A stretch of DNA of 64,000 bases from Methylobacterium brachiatum (lineage in GTDB: Bacteria; Pseudomonadota; Alphaproteobacteria; Rhizobiales; Beijerinckiaceae). The stretch spans positions 1-64,000 of the forward strand of contig NZ_JAJALK010000001.1 of NCBI RefSeq assembly GCF_020523825.1, written 5' to 3'. Both the position numbers and the translations under genes were made by a program. Below the pieces are notes generated by a model that saw only the letters and a program-made list of their open reading frames with translations, did not search any database and had not been told where the DNA came from. Positions 46,413 to 55,970 of the stretch are shown here, one piece after another. How positions within the stretch are numbered: the first letter of the stretch is position 1; every line of letters starts with the position of its first letter.

Positions 46413-47431
46413 GCGACCTGCTCCGCGAGCTTCAGCAGTTCCGCGCAGCTCGCGTTGCGGCCGGCATAGTCCTTCCAGGCCGTCTCGCGGGCGAGCTCGC
46501 GCCACTGGCCGAGCACCTGCTCGTCGAGCTGCGAGACCTTGGCACCGGCCTTCGAGAAGATCTGCTCGACCCGGGTGTCGTCCTCCTTGGCCCCGGTCTG
46601 GCCGAAGGCTTCGAGCTCCGCGCCCACCGCCATGATCAGGTCCTGCTGGTCCTTCGGCAGGCCGGAGAACACGGTCTTGGACATCATGATCGGCTCGAGC
46701 ATGAACCAGTAGGAGCGCTCCCGGCCCGAGGTCAGCGCCTTCGAGAGCTCTTCCAGCCGGAACGAGATCAGGCTGGTGGACGAGGTGATCACCGCGTCGC
46801 AGGCGCCGGTCTGCATGGCCGCGTAGGATTCGTTCGACGGGATCGAGAGCGTCGCGGCGCCGGCCTGCTTCATCATCAGGTCCATCTCACGGGAGCCGCC
46901 GCGGACCTTCATGCCCTTGGCGTCGGACGGGGCGACCAGCGGCCGCTCGCGGCTGGCGACGCCGCCGGCCTGCCAGACCCACGAGACCAGGACGATGCCC
47001 TTCGATTCCAGCAGCTCGGTCAGCTTCCGGCCCACGGGCGCCGACTTCCACGCCACCGCCTGGGCGTAGGAGGTCACCAGCGCCGGCATCAGGCCGATAT
47101 TCAGCTCCGCCACCTCGCCGCCCGCGTAGGGGCTGGGGTAGAGCGACATGTCGAGGGCGCCCTTGCGCATGGCGCCGAACTGGGCGTTCGTCTTCATCAG
47201 CGACGAGCCGGGATAAACTTGGACTTCCAGGGCGCCCTGCGAGCGCTCGTTGATCGCCTTCGCGAATTTCCGGCACATGCGGTCGCGGAAATCGCCCTCG
47301 TCGATCGTCCCGCCCGGGAACTGGTGCGACAGCTTCAGGGTCGTGGCGGCCTGGGCGGCGCCGAGGCCGAATCTCAGGATGGCGGGCGCCGTGAGGGCGG
47401 CCGCGACCAGCGTGCGACGTGTCGGCGTCAT
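46409..47431 (-). CDS. dctP: TRAP transporter substrate-binding protein (DctP type)
   Basis: A 340-residue periplasmic receptor. It begins MTPTRRTLVAAALTAPAIL, a signal with a twin-Arg pair, then the mature TTLKLSHQFPGG. The substrate-anchoring Arg region is MKVRGGSREMDLMMKQAGA, followed by SNESYAAMQTGACDAVI. It is the first gene of a P-Q-M operon divergent from a GntR regulator, which probably controls it. The ligand is most likely a carboxylate. Confidence 0.92.
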   Translation of the reverse strand: MTPTRRTLVAAALTAPAILRFGLGAAQAATTLKLSHQFPGGTIDEGDFRDRMCRKFAKAINERSQGALEVQVYPGSSLMKTNAQFGAMRKGALDMSLYPSPYAGGEVAELNIGLMPALVTSYAQAVAWKSAPVGRKLTELLESKGIVLVSWVWQAGGVASRERPLVAPSDAKGMKVRGGSREMDLMMKQAGAATLSIPSNESYAAMQTGACDAVITSSTSLISFRLEELSKALTSGRERSYWFMLEPIMMSKTVFSGLPKDQQDLIMAVGAELEAFGQTGAKEDDTRVEQIFSKAGAKVSQLDEQVLGQWRELARETAWKDYAGRNASCAELLKLAEQVA

Positions 47432-47496
47432 TGCTCTCTCCCGCGCCGCACTCTTGGCGGCAATGATTTTGTGCGCCGCAATATTGTCTTGCAGTG

Positions 47497-47530
47497 CTTG
47501 TATGCAAGAAAAACCGTCTTGTATATTTTG
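47497..47530. promoter_or_regulatory. Candidate GntR operator region between dctP and its regulator
   Basis: In an unusually AT-rich stretch, TTGTATGCAA (47498-47507) is nearly palindromic and a second TTGTAT half-site begins at 47519, 21 bases away, or two helical turns. It lies between the divergent TRAP operon and a GntR gene. A related TTGTATTCAA lies at 53059-53068 before another GntR-linked operon. Confidence 0.55.
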
Positions 47531-47627
47531 TCAACGGTGGAGCATATGTGATTGGCATCAAGCCCGGCGGTCAGCCAGGAACCGGGCAGATGCGGCGCCG
47601 GCCTGTCGGCGCGGAGGGACCGGAGGG

Positions 47628-48281
47628 ATGAGTCACGCCCAGCGGCTGCGGCAGCGGATCGAGGACGAGATCGTCTCGGGCGAGCTCGCCCTCGGGTCGC
47701 GGCTCGACGAGAACCAGCTCGCGGCGCGCTTCGGGGTCTCACGCACCCCGATCCGGGAGGCGCTGCTCCAGCTCGCGGCCACCGGCCTCGTCCAGGCCAA
47801 GCCGCGGCGCGGCGCCATCGTGAGCGCGCCGGAACCGCACCTGCTGCTCGCCATGTTCGAGGCCATGGCGGAGATGGAAGCCGCCTGCGGCCGGCTCGCC
47901 GCCCGCCGCCTGGTTCCGGAGGATGCCGAGGCCCTTCAGGTCGCGCTCGCCGGCTGCAAAGCGGCGATGGCCCAGGAGGATACCGAGAGCTACTACGCCG
48001 AGAATTACGTGTTCCACACGGTGGTCTACCGGGCGAGCCGCAACGCCTTCCTGGCCGAGCAGGCCCTGTCGCTGCATCGCCGCCTGGCGCCCTACCGCAG
48101 GTTGCAGCTGCGGGTCCGCCAGCGACTCCCGCAATCGCTCGCCGAGCACGAGGCGATCGTCGCCGCGATCGTCGCCGGCGATGAGATCCGCGCGGCCGAG
48201 GCCCTGCGCAGCCACGTCATCGTCCAGGGCGACCGCTTCACCGATCTGGTCGCCGGCCTGTGGGCGCCGAACGCCGCCTGA
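47628..48281 (+). CDS. GntR family regulator, FCD subfamily (TRAP-linked)
   Basis: A 217-residue regulator. The N-terminal winged helix has LDENQLAARFGVSRTPIREALLQLAATGLV with the SRTPIREAL recognition helix. The C-terminal FCD domain contains the metal/ligand residues of the family in NYVFHTVVYRAS and SLAEHEAIVAAI. The divergent dctPQM operon and the palindromes between them suggest ligand-controlled repression. The ATG at 47628 follows GGAGGG. Confidence 0.9.
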   Translation: MSHAQRLRQRIEDEIVSGELALGSRLDENQLAARFGVSRTPIREALLQLAATGLVQAKPRRGAIVSAPEPHLLLAMFEAMAEMEAACGRLAARRLVPEDAEALQVALAGCKAAMAQEDTESYYAENYVFHTVVYRASRNAFLAEQALSLHRRLAPYRRLQLRVRQRLPQSLAEHEAIVAAIVAGDEIRAAEALRSHVIVQGDRFTDLVAGLWAPNAA

Positions 48282-48394
48282 GCCGGCGGATGCGCGCCCT
48301 ATCGTGCGCACCGGGACGATTGCGTAGCCCCGCGTTCTGACTCGACTAGAAGTTGCAGCTTGAGCAAGGTCGCCTCGTGAGAGCGAGGACGGGC

Positions 48395-49336
48395 ATGCTG
48401 AAGGACATCGTGAGAAGCGCGGGGCGCCGCGCCGGCGTCGACATCTTCCGGGCGAGCACGGAGCCGTTCCGCTGGAGCCACACGGTCCACGATTACCACC
48501 CGGTGGTGCCGTCCTCCCGCTGGACGCCCGGCAGCCCGCCGCACGGCCAGCTCCGCTCGGTCCTCGCCCGGGAGAGCGTGGCCTACGAAGCCTTCCTCGA
48601 CGCGCTGGAGGGCCAGGCCGACCTGCTCCACAGCGTCCCGCACGAATCCCGCCTCGCCGACCCTGTGACGCCGCATTGGGACAACACCTGGTTCACCGCG
48701 CTCGACGCGGCCGCCTTGATGACGATGCTGGCCTGGAAACGGCCTGCCCGCTACCTCGAGATCGGCTCCGGCTGCTCGACCTGCTTTGCCCGCTACACGA
48801 CCGACGCGCTGAACCTGCCGACCACGATCACCTCGATCGACCCGATGCCTCGGCGGGAGATCGACGCGATCTGCGACCGGACCCTTCGCGCGCCCCTCGA
48901 AGGCTGCGACCTCACACTCTTCGAAGAGCTGCGGGCCGGGGACATCGTCTTCTTCGACGGATCGCACCGCTCCTTCGCGAATTCCGACGTGACGGTGTTC
49001 TTCTTCGAAGTGATGCCGCGTCTCGCGCCGGGCGTGATCGTCCAGATCCACGACATCTTCATCCCGGACGACTACCCGGCCGCGTGGAACTGCCGCCTCT
49101 ACAACGAGCAGTACCTGCTGGCCGCCATGCTGTTATGCGGCGCCCCGCCGTTCCGGGTGACCGCCCCGGTGATGTATCTCTGCCAGGATCCGGCGATGAG
49201 CGCCCGGGTGAGGACGGTCTTCGCCGCCCGCGGGGCCGGCCCCGACATCCCGTTCCTCTACCCGAACGATTCCCGCACGCCGGGCGCCTCGTTCTGGTTC
49301 GAGATGACCGCTCAGCCGGCCTCCGCGACCCCGTAA
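48395..49336 (+). CDS. Class I SAM-dependent methyltransferase-like protein
   Basis: A 313-residue protein with a Rossmann methyltransferase core. Motif I is RYLEIGSGCSTCFARYTT, then ITSIDPMPRREID, DIVFFDGSHRSFANSDVTVFFFE and GVIVQIHDIFIPDDYP. The pattern resembles the class 24 methyltransferase group found in polysaccharide and natural-product loci. About 100 N-terminal residues are variable. The acceptor is unknown. It is followed by a convergent GntR gene whose end overlaps it by 25 bases. The ATG at 48395 is preferred; an in-frame start at 48353 is possible. Confidence 0.8.
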   Translation: MLKDIVRSAGRRAGVDIFRASTEPFRWSHTVHDYHPVVPSSRWTPGSPPHGQLRSVLARESVAYEAFLDALEGQADLLHSVPHESRLADPVTPHWDNTWFTALDAAALMTMLAWKRPARYLEIGSGCSTCFARYTTDALNLPTTITSIDPMPRREIDAICDRTLRAPLEGCDLTLFEELRAGDIVFFDGSHRSFANSDVTVFFFEVMPRLAPGVIVQIHDIFIPDDYPAAWNCRLYNEQYLLAAMLLCGAPPFRVTAPVMYLCQDPAMSARVRTVFAARGAGPDIPFLYPNDSRTPGASFWFEMTAQPASATP

Positions 49337-49992
49337 TTGGCGGCGATCACGGACTTCTTCCCGCGGATGTGCTCGCGCATCAGCACGGCCAGGGCGGCCC
49401 CGTCCCGGGCGCGCAGCAGCGCGATCATGCGCTCGTGCTCCGACACGGCCCGGGCCCATTGGTCCGGGGTCTGCCGGGCGGAGTAGCGCGACCGCTGGAT
49501 CCGGCCCGACAGGCTCTCGTAGATGTTGGCCAGCACGCCGTTGCGGCTGGCCGCCATGATGCCTTCGTGGATCCGACGGTTGTAGCTGAAATACCCGGCC
49601 TCGTCGCCGCCCTTCCAGGCCGCCACCATCGCGTTGTGATCGACCTCGATCGCGTCGATCTCGGCCTCGGAGATCGTCCGGCAGGCGAGGTCGCCGGCGG
49701 TGGCCTCGAGACCGGCGATCACCTCCATCATCTCCTCGAGCTCCGTCTCCGAGATGCTGGCGACCCGCGCCCCGCGGTTCGGCAGCAGCTCGAGCAGCCC
49801 CTCGGTCGCCAGGATCTTGATCGCCTCCCGCAGGGGCGTGCGCGAGATGCCGAAGCGCTCGGTCAGCTCGCCCTCGTTGATGCGCGCCTTGGGCTCCATC
49901 TCCCCGGAGCGGATCAGTTCCCGCATCCGATCGGCCACCTCGTCATGGAGATAGCGACGGCTGATTCCGATGCCGGTGTCGATTTTGTTCAT
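49312..49992 (-). CDS. GntR family regulator, FCD subfamily (linked to FAD/Fe-S dehydrogenase)
   Basis: A 226-residue regulator. The winged helix contains NEGELTERFGISRTPLREAIKILATEGLL and the FCD domain has DHNAMVAAW, NRRIHEGIMAAS and VSEHERMIALL, with the His residues expected to bind metal. It lies 60 bases downstream of the FAD/Fe-S dehydrogenase on the same strand and is probably co-transcribed, a usual arrangement for a local repressor. ATG 49992 is preferred; 50007 is an alternative. Confidence 0.9.
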   Translation of the reverse strand: MNKIDTGIGISRRYLHDEVADRMRELIRSGEMEPKARINEGELTERFGISRTPLREAIKILATEGLLELLPNRGARVASISETELEEMMEVIAGLEATAGDLACRTISEAEIDAIEVDHNAMVAAWKGGDEAGYFSYNRRIHEGIMAASRNGVLANIYESLSGRIQRSRYSARQTPDQWARAVSEHERMIALLRARDGAALAVLMREHIRGKKSVIAANYGVAEAG

Positions 49993-50052
49993 GAGCCGAC
50001 GGTGCACGCAAGGTCAAAGCAACCCGTCCGGCATGTGTAGGTGCACGACAAT

Positions 50053-53016
50053 TCAGTGTCGAGGCAGGGGGGCGTGCACGAGAGCGTCATCGAGAACGCG
50101 CGCCACGTGTTGAGCCTCCAGCCCCAAGCCGTCATGGATCTGGTGGCGACAGCTGGTCCCGTCGGCCACGACAAGGTCGTCCGGCCCGGCCGCGCGCAGC
50201 GCCGGGAACAGCGACAGCTCCGCCATGGCGAAGGAGGTCTCGATCGTCTCGGCCCCGTAGCCAAAGGCGCCGGCCATGCCGCAGCAGCTCGACTCGATGA
50301 CCCGCACGTCGAGGCCCGGCACCGACCGCAGCACGGTCTCCACCGAGCCCATCACGCCGAACGATTTCTGGTGACAATGCCCGTGCAGGTGCGCGACCCG
50401 GCCGCCCTGGTCGGCCAACGGCAGCACGATCCGGCCGGCCGCGAGGTCGCCGGCCAGCAATTCCTCGAACAGCACGGATTGCCTGGCCAGCAGCGCCGTG
50501 TCCTCGCCCGGCAGCAAGGCGGAGAACTCGTCCCGGAAGGTCAGCAGGCAGGACGGCTCCAGGCCGACCACCCGGGCGCCGGCCCGGACGAAGGGCAGCA
50601 GCGTGTCGAGGGTCCGGCGCGCCTCGGCGCGGGCCCGGTCGGTCTGGCCCGAGGCCAGCCAGGTCCGGCCGCAGCAGAGCGGCCGCCGCCCGCGCGTCGG
50701 GTAGGCCCGGTGGATGCGGTAGCCCGCAGCCCGGAGAACCCGCTCGGCCGCCTCCAGATTCTCCCGCTCGAAGGCGCGGTTGAACGTGTCGCCGAACAGG
50801 ATGACGTCGCGGAAATCTCCCGTGACGTCGCCGGGATGGGCCGCCTCGCCCTGCTCGCTCCACGGGCGGCGCCAGCGCGGCAGCGAGCGCTTGGCCGAGA
50901 GCCCGACCATCCGCTCCGACAGGGCGGCCAGCGCCGGGTGCCGGTCGCGCAGGTTGAGGAGCGGCGCGAGCTTGGCGGCGATCCCGGCGTAATGCGGCAT
51001 CAGGCCGATGATCCGGTCGCGCAGGGGCAGCCCGTGGCGGGCATGGTAGTGGTGCAGGAACTCGACCTTCATCTTGGCCATATCGACGCCCGTCGGGCAT
51101 TCCCGGCGGCAGGCCTTGCAGGAGACGCAGAGGTCGAGGGTGCGCTTCATCGCCTTGCTGGTGAAGGCGTCGGGCCCGAGCTGGCCCGAGATCGCGAGGC
51201 GCAGGGAATTGGCCCGGCCGCGGGTGAGGTGCTCCTCCTCCCGGGTCGCCCGGTAGGACGGGCACATCGCGCCGCCGGCGAGCTTCCGGCAGGTGCCGTT
51301 GTTGTTGCACATCTCGACCGCCTCACCGAAGCCGCCCCAATCCGACCAGTCGAGGGCGGGCTTGAGCGGCTGGGTCACGGCGTAGTCGGGCTTGAACCGG
51401 AACAGGCTCCGGTCGTCCATGGTCAGGGGCCGGACGATCTTGCCGGGATTGAGCCGGTTCTCCGGGTCGAACGCGTCCTTCACGGTCTCGAAGGCGCCGG
51501 TCAGGACCGGGCCGAAGAGCGGCGCGATGTATTCCGAGCGCGAGATCCCGTCGCCGTGCTCGCCGGAATAGGAGCCCTTGTAGCGGCGCACCAGCTCGGA
51601 GGTTTCCTCCGCGATGGCGCGCATCCGCTTCACGTCGCCTCCGTCCTTCATGTCGAGGATCGGTCGAACATGGAGGCAGCCGACGGAGGCGTGGGCGTAC
51701 CAGGTGCCGCGGGTGCCGTGCTTGGTGAAGACGTCCGTCACCGCGTCCGTGTAATCGGCGAGGTGCTCCAGCGGCACCGCGCAATCCTCGATGAACGAGA
51801 CAGGCTTCGCGTCGCCCTTCATCGACATCATGATGTTGAGGCAGGCCTCGCGCACCTCCCAGACGGAGCGCTGGCGCGCCGGCTCCAGGATCTCCACGAC
51901 GGCGTCCGGGAAGCCGTGATCGGCCATGCAGGCATCGAGGCGCTTCAGGTCGCGCTTCAGAACGGCAAGGTCGTCCCCGGCGAATTCCGCCAGCAGCAGG
52001 CAGTTCGGCTTGCCGCGGGTGATGTCGGCGAGCGTCGTCCGGAACAGGGGGATGTCGGCGCCCAGGACCAGCACGTTGTTGTCCACCAGCTCCACCGCCA
52101 CGGGGTCGAGGGCGACGATGTGCTGCGTCGTCTCCATGGCGGCCCGGAACGACGGGAAGTGGCAGACACCCATCACGCGGTGCGCCGGCAGGCGCGACAG
52201 CTTGAGGGTAACCGAGGTCGTGGCGGCAAGCGTCCCCTCGGAGCCGACGAGGAGATGCGCAAGGTTCGGGCGCGGCTCGACCAGGGCGTCGAGATTGTAG
52301 CCACCCACGCGCCGCTGCACCTTCGGGTAGCGGGCCTCGATCTCGTCGCGGTGAAGCACGGCGAGGGCGCGCATGCGCTCGGCCAAGGATTCCGCGTGCG
52401 CCGAGCCGGTCACCCCCGAACTCGCATTGCCGGTCAGGCCGAAGCTGAAGGCCTCACCGCCCGGCAGCAGCGCTTCCATCGCCAGGACGTTGTCGCTCAT
52501 CTTCCCGTAGCGCAGCGAGCGGGCGCCGCAGGAATTGTTTCCGGCCATGCCGCCGATGGTGCAGCGGGTGGCGGTCGAGGGTTCCACCGGGAAGAACCAG
52601 CCATCGGCCTTCACGCGGCTGTTCAGCCGCTCCAACACCATGCCGGGCTCGACCGTGATGGTGCCGGCCTCCGGGTCGTAGGCGCGGATGCCGTTGAAGT
52701 GGCGCGAGCAATCGACCACGAGGCCGGAGCCGATCGGCTGGCCGTTCTGCGAGGTGCCGCCGCCGCGCAGGATAACCGGCGCGCCGTGATCGGCGGCAAT
52801 CCGCAGGGTCGCGGCGATGTCGGCGGCCGAGCGCGGCAGCACCACCCCGGCCGGCATGATCTGGTAGATCGAGGCATCGGTGCTGTAGCGGCCGCGGGTG
52901 AACGCGTCGAACCGCGCCTCCCCCTGCAACTGCTCCGCGAGCTTGCGGGCCAAGCCCCCGTCCAGACGCGCCGCCGCGCGCGGCGAGGCCGCACTTCGAG
53001 CCTTGGCTTGCGTCAC
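50053..53016 (-). CDS. FAD-binding and Fe-S fusion 2-hydroxyacid dehydrogenase (GlcD-GlpC type)
   Basis: A 987-residue membrane-associated oxidase fusion. The N-terminal half is a PCMH-type FAD domain (RGGGTSQNGQPIGSGLVVD, GGMAGNNSCGARSLRYGKMSDNV) and an FAD-oxidase C-terminal domain (HASVGCLHVRPILDMKDG, KGSYSGEHGDGISR). The second half carries a ferredoxin-like part (CVSCKACRRECPTGVDMAKMK near residue 630) and two CCG-type motifs (PLCCGRTWLASGQ, ESSCCGMAGAFGYG). This layout is found in D-lactate, D-2-hydroxyglutarate and related dehydrogenases that pass electrons to quinone. The exact substrate is undetermined. Confidence 0.9.
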   Translation of the reverse strand: MTQAKARSAASPRAAARLDGGLARKLAEQLQGEARFDAFTRGRYSTDASIYQIMPAGVVLPRSAADIAATLRIAADHGAPVILRGGGTSQNGQPIGSGLVVDCSRHFNGIRAYDPEAGTITVEPGMVLERLNSRVKADGWFFPVEPSTATRCTIGGMAGNNSCGARSLRYGKMSDNVLAMEALLPGGEAFSFGLTGNASSGVTGSAHAESLAERMRALAVLHRDEIEARYPKVQRRVGGYNLDALVEPRPNLAHLLVGSEGTLAATTSVTLKLSRLPAHRVMGVCHFPSFRAAMETTQHIVALDPVAVELVDNNVLVLGADIPLFRTTLADITRGKPNCLLLAEFAGDDLAVLKRDLKRLDACMADHGFPDAVVEILEPARQRSVWEVREACLNIMMSMKGDAKPVSFIEDCAVPLEHLADYTDAVTDVFTKHGTRGTWYAHASVGCLHVRPILDMKDGGDVKRMRAIAEETSELVRRYKGSYSGEHGDGISRSEYIAPLFGPVLTGAFETVKDAFDPENRLNPGKIVRPLTMDDRSLFRFKPDYAVTQPLKPALDWSDWGGFGEAVEMCNNNGTCRKLAGGAMCPSYRATREEEHLTRGRANSLRLAISGQLGPDAFTSKAMKRTLDLCVSCKACRRECPTGVDMAKMKVEFLHHYHARHGLPLRDRIIGLMPHYAGIAAKLAPLLNLRDRHPALAALSERMVGLSAKRSLPRWRRPWSEQGEAAHPGDVTGDFRDVILFGDTFNRAFERENLEAAERVLRAAGYRIHRAYPTRGRRPLCCGRTWLASGQTDRARAEARRTLDTLLPFVRAGARVVGLEPSCLLTFRDEFSALLPGEDTALLARQSVLFEELLAGDLAAGRIVLPLADQGGRVAHLHGHCHQKSFGVMGSVETVLRSVPGLDVRVIESSCCGMAGAFGYGAETIETSFAMAELSLFPALRAAGPDDLVVADGTSCRHQIHDGLGLEAQHVARVLDDALVHAPLPRH

Positions 53017-53058
53017 GGCCGATCCCTCCCGAGGGCGCGTCCCCGCCCGTCGGGAGAA

Positions 53059-53068
53059 TTGTATTCAA
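53059..53068 (-). promoter_or_regulatory. Candidate GntR operator before the FAD/Fe-S dehydrogenase
   Basis: TTGTATTCAA (TTGAATACAA on the coding strand) lies 43 bases before the start codon in a short AT-rich patch, where an operator would block the promoter. It matches eight of ten positions symmetrically and resembles the site by the TRAP operon. Confidence 0.5.
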
Positions 53069-53170
53069 AATTCAACGAAGAGGGAACGGGTGGTTGAGGG
53101 AGGGACCTTTGGGCACACCCTGTCGATGTCGTCGCCTGCGGCGTGTCTCGACGCCCAAGCAATCCACCCT

Positions 53171-53206
53171 GTCATCCCGGGGCCGCATGGCAAGGCCCGG
53201 AATGAC
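53171..53206. repeat. Dispersed palindromic repeat, variant copy
   Basis: GTCAT and ATGAC ends enclose a GC-rich interrupted palindrome (CCGGGGCC against GGCCCGG). It is related to the 30-base elements at 25408 and 39161. It follows the IlvD/Edd gene by about 120 bases on that gene's strand. Confidence 0.65.
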
Positions 53207-53328
53207 ACAGTGATCGCTCCTGCCGCGGATACAAAATCTCAGCCCGTAAAGAGCTGGGAAATGCCCCGGTTGCGCAGCAGCGTAGTCGTCCCTGCTGTCG
53301 CCGAACGTTCTTCAGCCGCAAACCCGCC

Positions 53329-55134
53329 TCAGTGATTGTCCCTTGGCACGCCCGACGTCTGCGCCACCTTCTGGAACTTCACCGCGCCCTTCAGCACCAT
53401 GCCCTCGTTGAGCTGAGACACCTGATCCCGGTAGATCTCCTGCCAGGGCGTCTGGGTCGCCGGGTAGGGGAAGCCGCCCCGGCTCGCCAGATCGGAACGG
53501 CGGCGCTCCAGCTCCTCGGGCGGGAGCAGGATGTCGGCGCGGCGGGTGTTGAGGTCGATGCGGACCCGGTCTCCCGATTGGAGCAGCGCCAGGCCGCCGC
53601 CCACCGCCGCCTCCGGCGAGGCGTTGAGGATCGCGGGCGTGCCCGAGGTGCCGGATTGGCGGCCGTCGCCGATGCAGGGCAGGGAGGTCACGCCGCGGCG
53701 GATCAGCTCGCCCGGCGGCTGCATGTTCACCACCTCGGCCGCGCCGGGATAGCCGACCGGGCCGGCGCCGCGCATGATCAGCACGGTGTTCTCGTCGATC
53801 CCGAGCGCCGGATCGTCGATGCGGTGGTGGTAATCCTCCGGCCCGTCGAACACGACGACGGGGCCCTCGAAGGCCATCGGGTCCTCGGGGTTGCGCAGGT
53901 AGCGGGCGGCGAATTCCTCCGAGATCACGCAGGTCTTCATGATCGCCGAATCGAACAGGCTGCCCTTAAGGTTGAGGAAGCCCGCCCGCTCCATCAGCGG
54001 CGTCTCGTAGGCCCGGATCACCTCGCGGTTCCAGCTGTGCCGGCCGCGATAATTCTCGCCGACGGTCAACCCGTTGCAGGTCGGCGCCTCGGTGTGAACC
54101 TTCCCGGCCTCGATCAGCTCGGCGAAGACGGCCGGCAGGCCGCCCGCGCGGAAATACTCCTCGCCGAGCCAGCGGCCCGCGGGCTGCATGTCGACCAGCA
54201 GCGGGATCTCGAAGCCGACCCGCTCCCAGTCGTCGCAGGTCAGCGGCACGCCGATATGCTTGGCGATGGCGTTGATGTGGATCGGCGCGTTGGTCGAGCC
54301 GCCGATGGCGGCATTGGCCACGATCGCGTTCTCGAACGCCTCCCGGGTCAGGATGTCGGAGGGCTTGAGATCTTCCCAGACCATGTCGACGATGCGCAGG
54401 CCGGTGGCATAGGCCGCCTGGCCGCGCTCGCGATAGGGCGCGGGGATCGCCGACGAGCCGGGAAGCGCCAAGCCGAGCGCTTCGGCGAGCGCGTTCATGG
54501 TCGAGGCCGTGCCCATCGTGTTGCAATGGCCCGTGGACGGCGCCGAGGAGCCGACGATGTCCATGAATTGCTGGAAGTCGATATCGCCGGCCGCATGACG
54601 CTCGCGGGTCTTCCAGACGATCGTGCCGGAGCCGGTCAGCTCCTTCTGGAAATAGCCGTTGAGCATCGGCCCGACATTGAGCGAGATCGCCGGGATATTC
54701 ACGGTGGCGGCCGCCATCAGGCAGGCCGGCATGGTCTTGTCGCAGCCGGTGAGCAGCACGACCCCGTCGAGGGGATAGCCGTACAGGACCTCGACCAGGG
54801 ACAGGTAAGCGAGGTTCCGGTCCAGGGAGGCGGTCGGCCGTTTCCCGGTCTCCTGGATCGGATGGCACGGGAACTCGAAGGCGACGCCGCCGGCCGCCGT
54901 GATGCCGTCGCGGACGCGCTTGGCCAACTCCAGATGGTGCCGGTTGCACGGGGACAGGTCGGAGCCGGTCTGGGCGATACCGATCAGCGGCTTGCCGGAT
55001 CGCAGCTCGGCGGGTGTGAGCCCGAAATTCAGGTAGCGCTCGAGATAGAGCGCGGTCATGCCGGGGTTATGGGGATTGTCGAACCACGCCTTCGAGCGCA
55101 GGTCGGCGGGGGTCACGCGGCGCTTCTCGCTCAT
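53329..55134 (-). CDS. IlvD/Edd family sugar-acid dehydratase
   Basis: A 601-residue dehydratase distinct from the biosynthetic IlvD at 25840. Fe-S ligands are in [28 protein letters not shown] and [22 protein letters not shown]. The long N terminus [28 protein letters not shown] is characteristic of the arabinonate/xylonate/fuconate-type sugar-acid dehydratases. It should convert an aldonic acid to a 2-keto-3-deoxy acid. The SDR immediately upstream (11-base gap) belongs to the 2-keto-3-deoxy-L-fuconate dehydrogenase group, which supports a non-phosphorylative pathway. Confidence 0.9.
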   Translation of the reverse strand: MSEKRRVTPADLRSKAWFDNPHNPGMTALYLERYLNFGLTPAELRSGKPLIGIAQTGSDLSPCNRHHLELAKRVRDGITAAGGVAFEFPCHPIQETGKRPTASLDRNLAYLSLVEVLYGYPLDGVVLLTGCDKTMPACLMAAATVNIPAISLNVGPMLNGYFQKELTGSGTIVWKTRERHAAGDIDFQQFMDIVGSSAPSTGHCNTMGTASTMNALAEALGLALPGSSAIPAPYRERGQAAYATGLRIVDMVWEDLKPSDILTREAFENAIVANAAIGGSTNAPIHINAIAKHIGVPLTCDDWERVGFEIPLLVDMQPAGRWLGEEYFRAGGLPAVFAELIEAGKVHTEAPTCNGLTVGENYRGRHSWNREVIRAYETPLMERAGFLNLKGSLFDSAIMKTCVISEEFAARYLRNPEDPMAFEGPVVVFDGPEDYHHRIDDPALGIDENTVLIMRGAGPVGYPGAAEVVNMQPPGELIRRGVTSLPCIGDGRQSGTSGTPAILNASPEAAVGGGLALLQSGDRVRIDLNTRRADILLPPEELERRRSDLASRGGFPYPATQTPWQEIYRDQVSQLNEGMVLKGAVKFQKVAQTSGVPRDNH

Positions 55135-55145
55135 GGTCGAAATCC

Positions 55146-55880
55146 TCAGATCGTCATGCCACCGTCGATGGAATAGCTCTGGCCGGTCACGAAGGCGGCC
55201 TCGTCGCTCGCCAGGAAAACCACCAGCGGGGCGATCTCCTCGGCCTTGGCCAGCCGGCCCATGGGCTGGCGGGCGATGAAGGCCTTGCGGGCCTCCACGG
55301 GGTCGTCGAACGCGTTGATCCGGTCGGCAAGCGAGGGCGTGTCCACCGTGCCCGGGCAGACGCAGTTGCAGCGGATCCCGCGGCCCACGTAATCCGCCGC
55401 CACCGACTTGGTCAGGCCGATCACCGCGGCCTTGGTCAGCCCGTAGACGAAGCGGTTCGGCAGGCCGCGCAGCGAGCCGGCGACGCTCGCCATGTTGACG
55501 ATACTCCCGGCGCCCGCCTCCAGCATCCGTGGCAGGACCGCGCGGATCGTCCAGAACTGCGACCGGACGTTGAGGTTCACCGCGAAGTCGAAATCGGCAT
55601 CGCTGGCGTCGAGCACCGTGCCGGCATGGACGTAGCCGGCGCAGTTGAACAGCACGTCGATCCGGTCGAGCGTGCCGGCCACCGCCTCGATCTGCGCCCG
55701 GTCGAGCACGTCGAGGGGCGCGGTGGTGACGTTCTCCACGCCGTCGAAAGTCCGCAGCACCTCCGCCCGGACGTCGGTGGCCAGCACCCGCGCGCCCTCG
55801 CGCGCCATCGCCAGGACGCTCGCCCGGCCGATGCCCTGGCCGGCGGCCGTGACCAAGGCAGTCTTGCCCGAAAGACGCAT
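55146..55880 (-). CDS. SDR oxidoreductase, 2-keto-3-deoxy-L-fuconate dehydrogenase-like
   Basis: A 244-residue short-chain dehydrogenase. The cofactor motif is [27 protein letters not shown] replaces the usual NNAG; the catalytic Tyr-Lys is YGLTK; and [15 protein letters not shown] is present. The FNxAG and [14 protein letters not shown] segments are shared with 2-keto-3-deoxy-L-fuconate dehydrogenases and their animal relative BDH2/DHRS6. With the adjacent dehydratase it could oxidise a 2-keto-3-deoxy acid at C4 to a diketo acid. The start at 55880 follows GGGAG. Confidence 0.88.
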   Translation of the reverse strand: MRLSGKTALVTAAGQGIGRASVLAMAREGARVLATDVRAEVLRTFDGVENVTTAPLDVLDRAQIEAVAGTLDRIDVLFNCAGYVHAGTVLDASDADFDFAVNLNVRSQFWTIRAVLPRMLEAGAGSIVNMASVAGSLRGLPNRFVYGLTKAAVIGLTKSVAADYVGRGIRCNCVCPGTVDTPSLADRINAFDDPVEARKAFIARQPMGRLAKAEEIAPLVVFLASDEAAFVTGQSYSIDGGMTI

Positions 55881-55970
55881 CTCCCGATCCTCCCAGTCTC
55901 GCGGTCGTGGTGCCGCTCCGGTCTCAATCTGCCGCGATCCGCACCGCGGCGTCACGTGTCGCGCGGCCGA

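Larger units (their letters stand above)
53017..53328. other. 312-base intergenic region upstream of the FAD/Fe-S gene
   Basis: No gene is supported. It contains the promoter/operator of the FAD/Fe-S gene next to 53016, a dispersed palindrome (53171-53206), and about 120 featureless bases adjoining the dehydratase stop codon. Confidence 0.6.

Noticed and set aside
50041-53097. Very long plus-strand open frame (about 1018 codons) opposite the FAD/Fe-S gene
   Set aside because: It is the antisense shadow of a high-GC gene. Its translation is rich in Arg, Gly, Ala and His with no domain, while the minus strand encodes clear FAD and Fe-S motifs.
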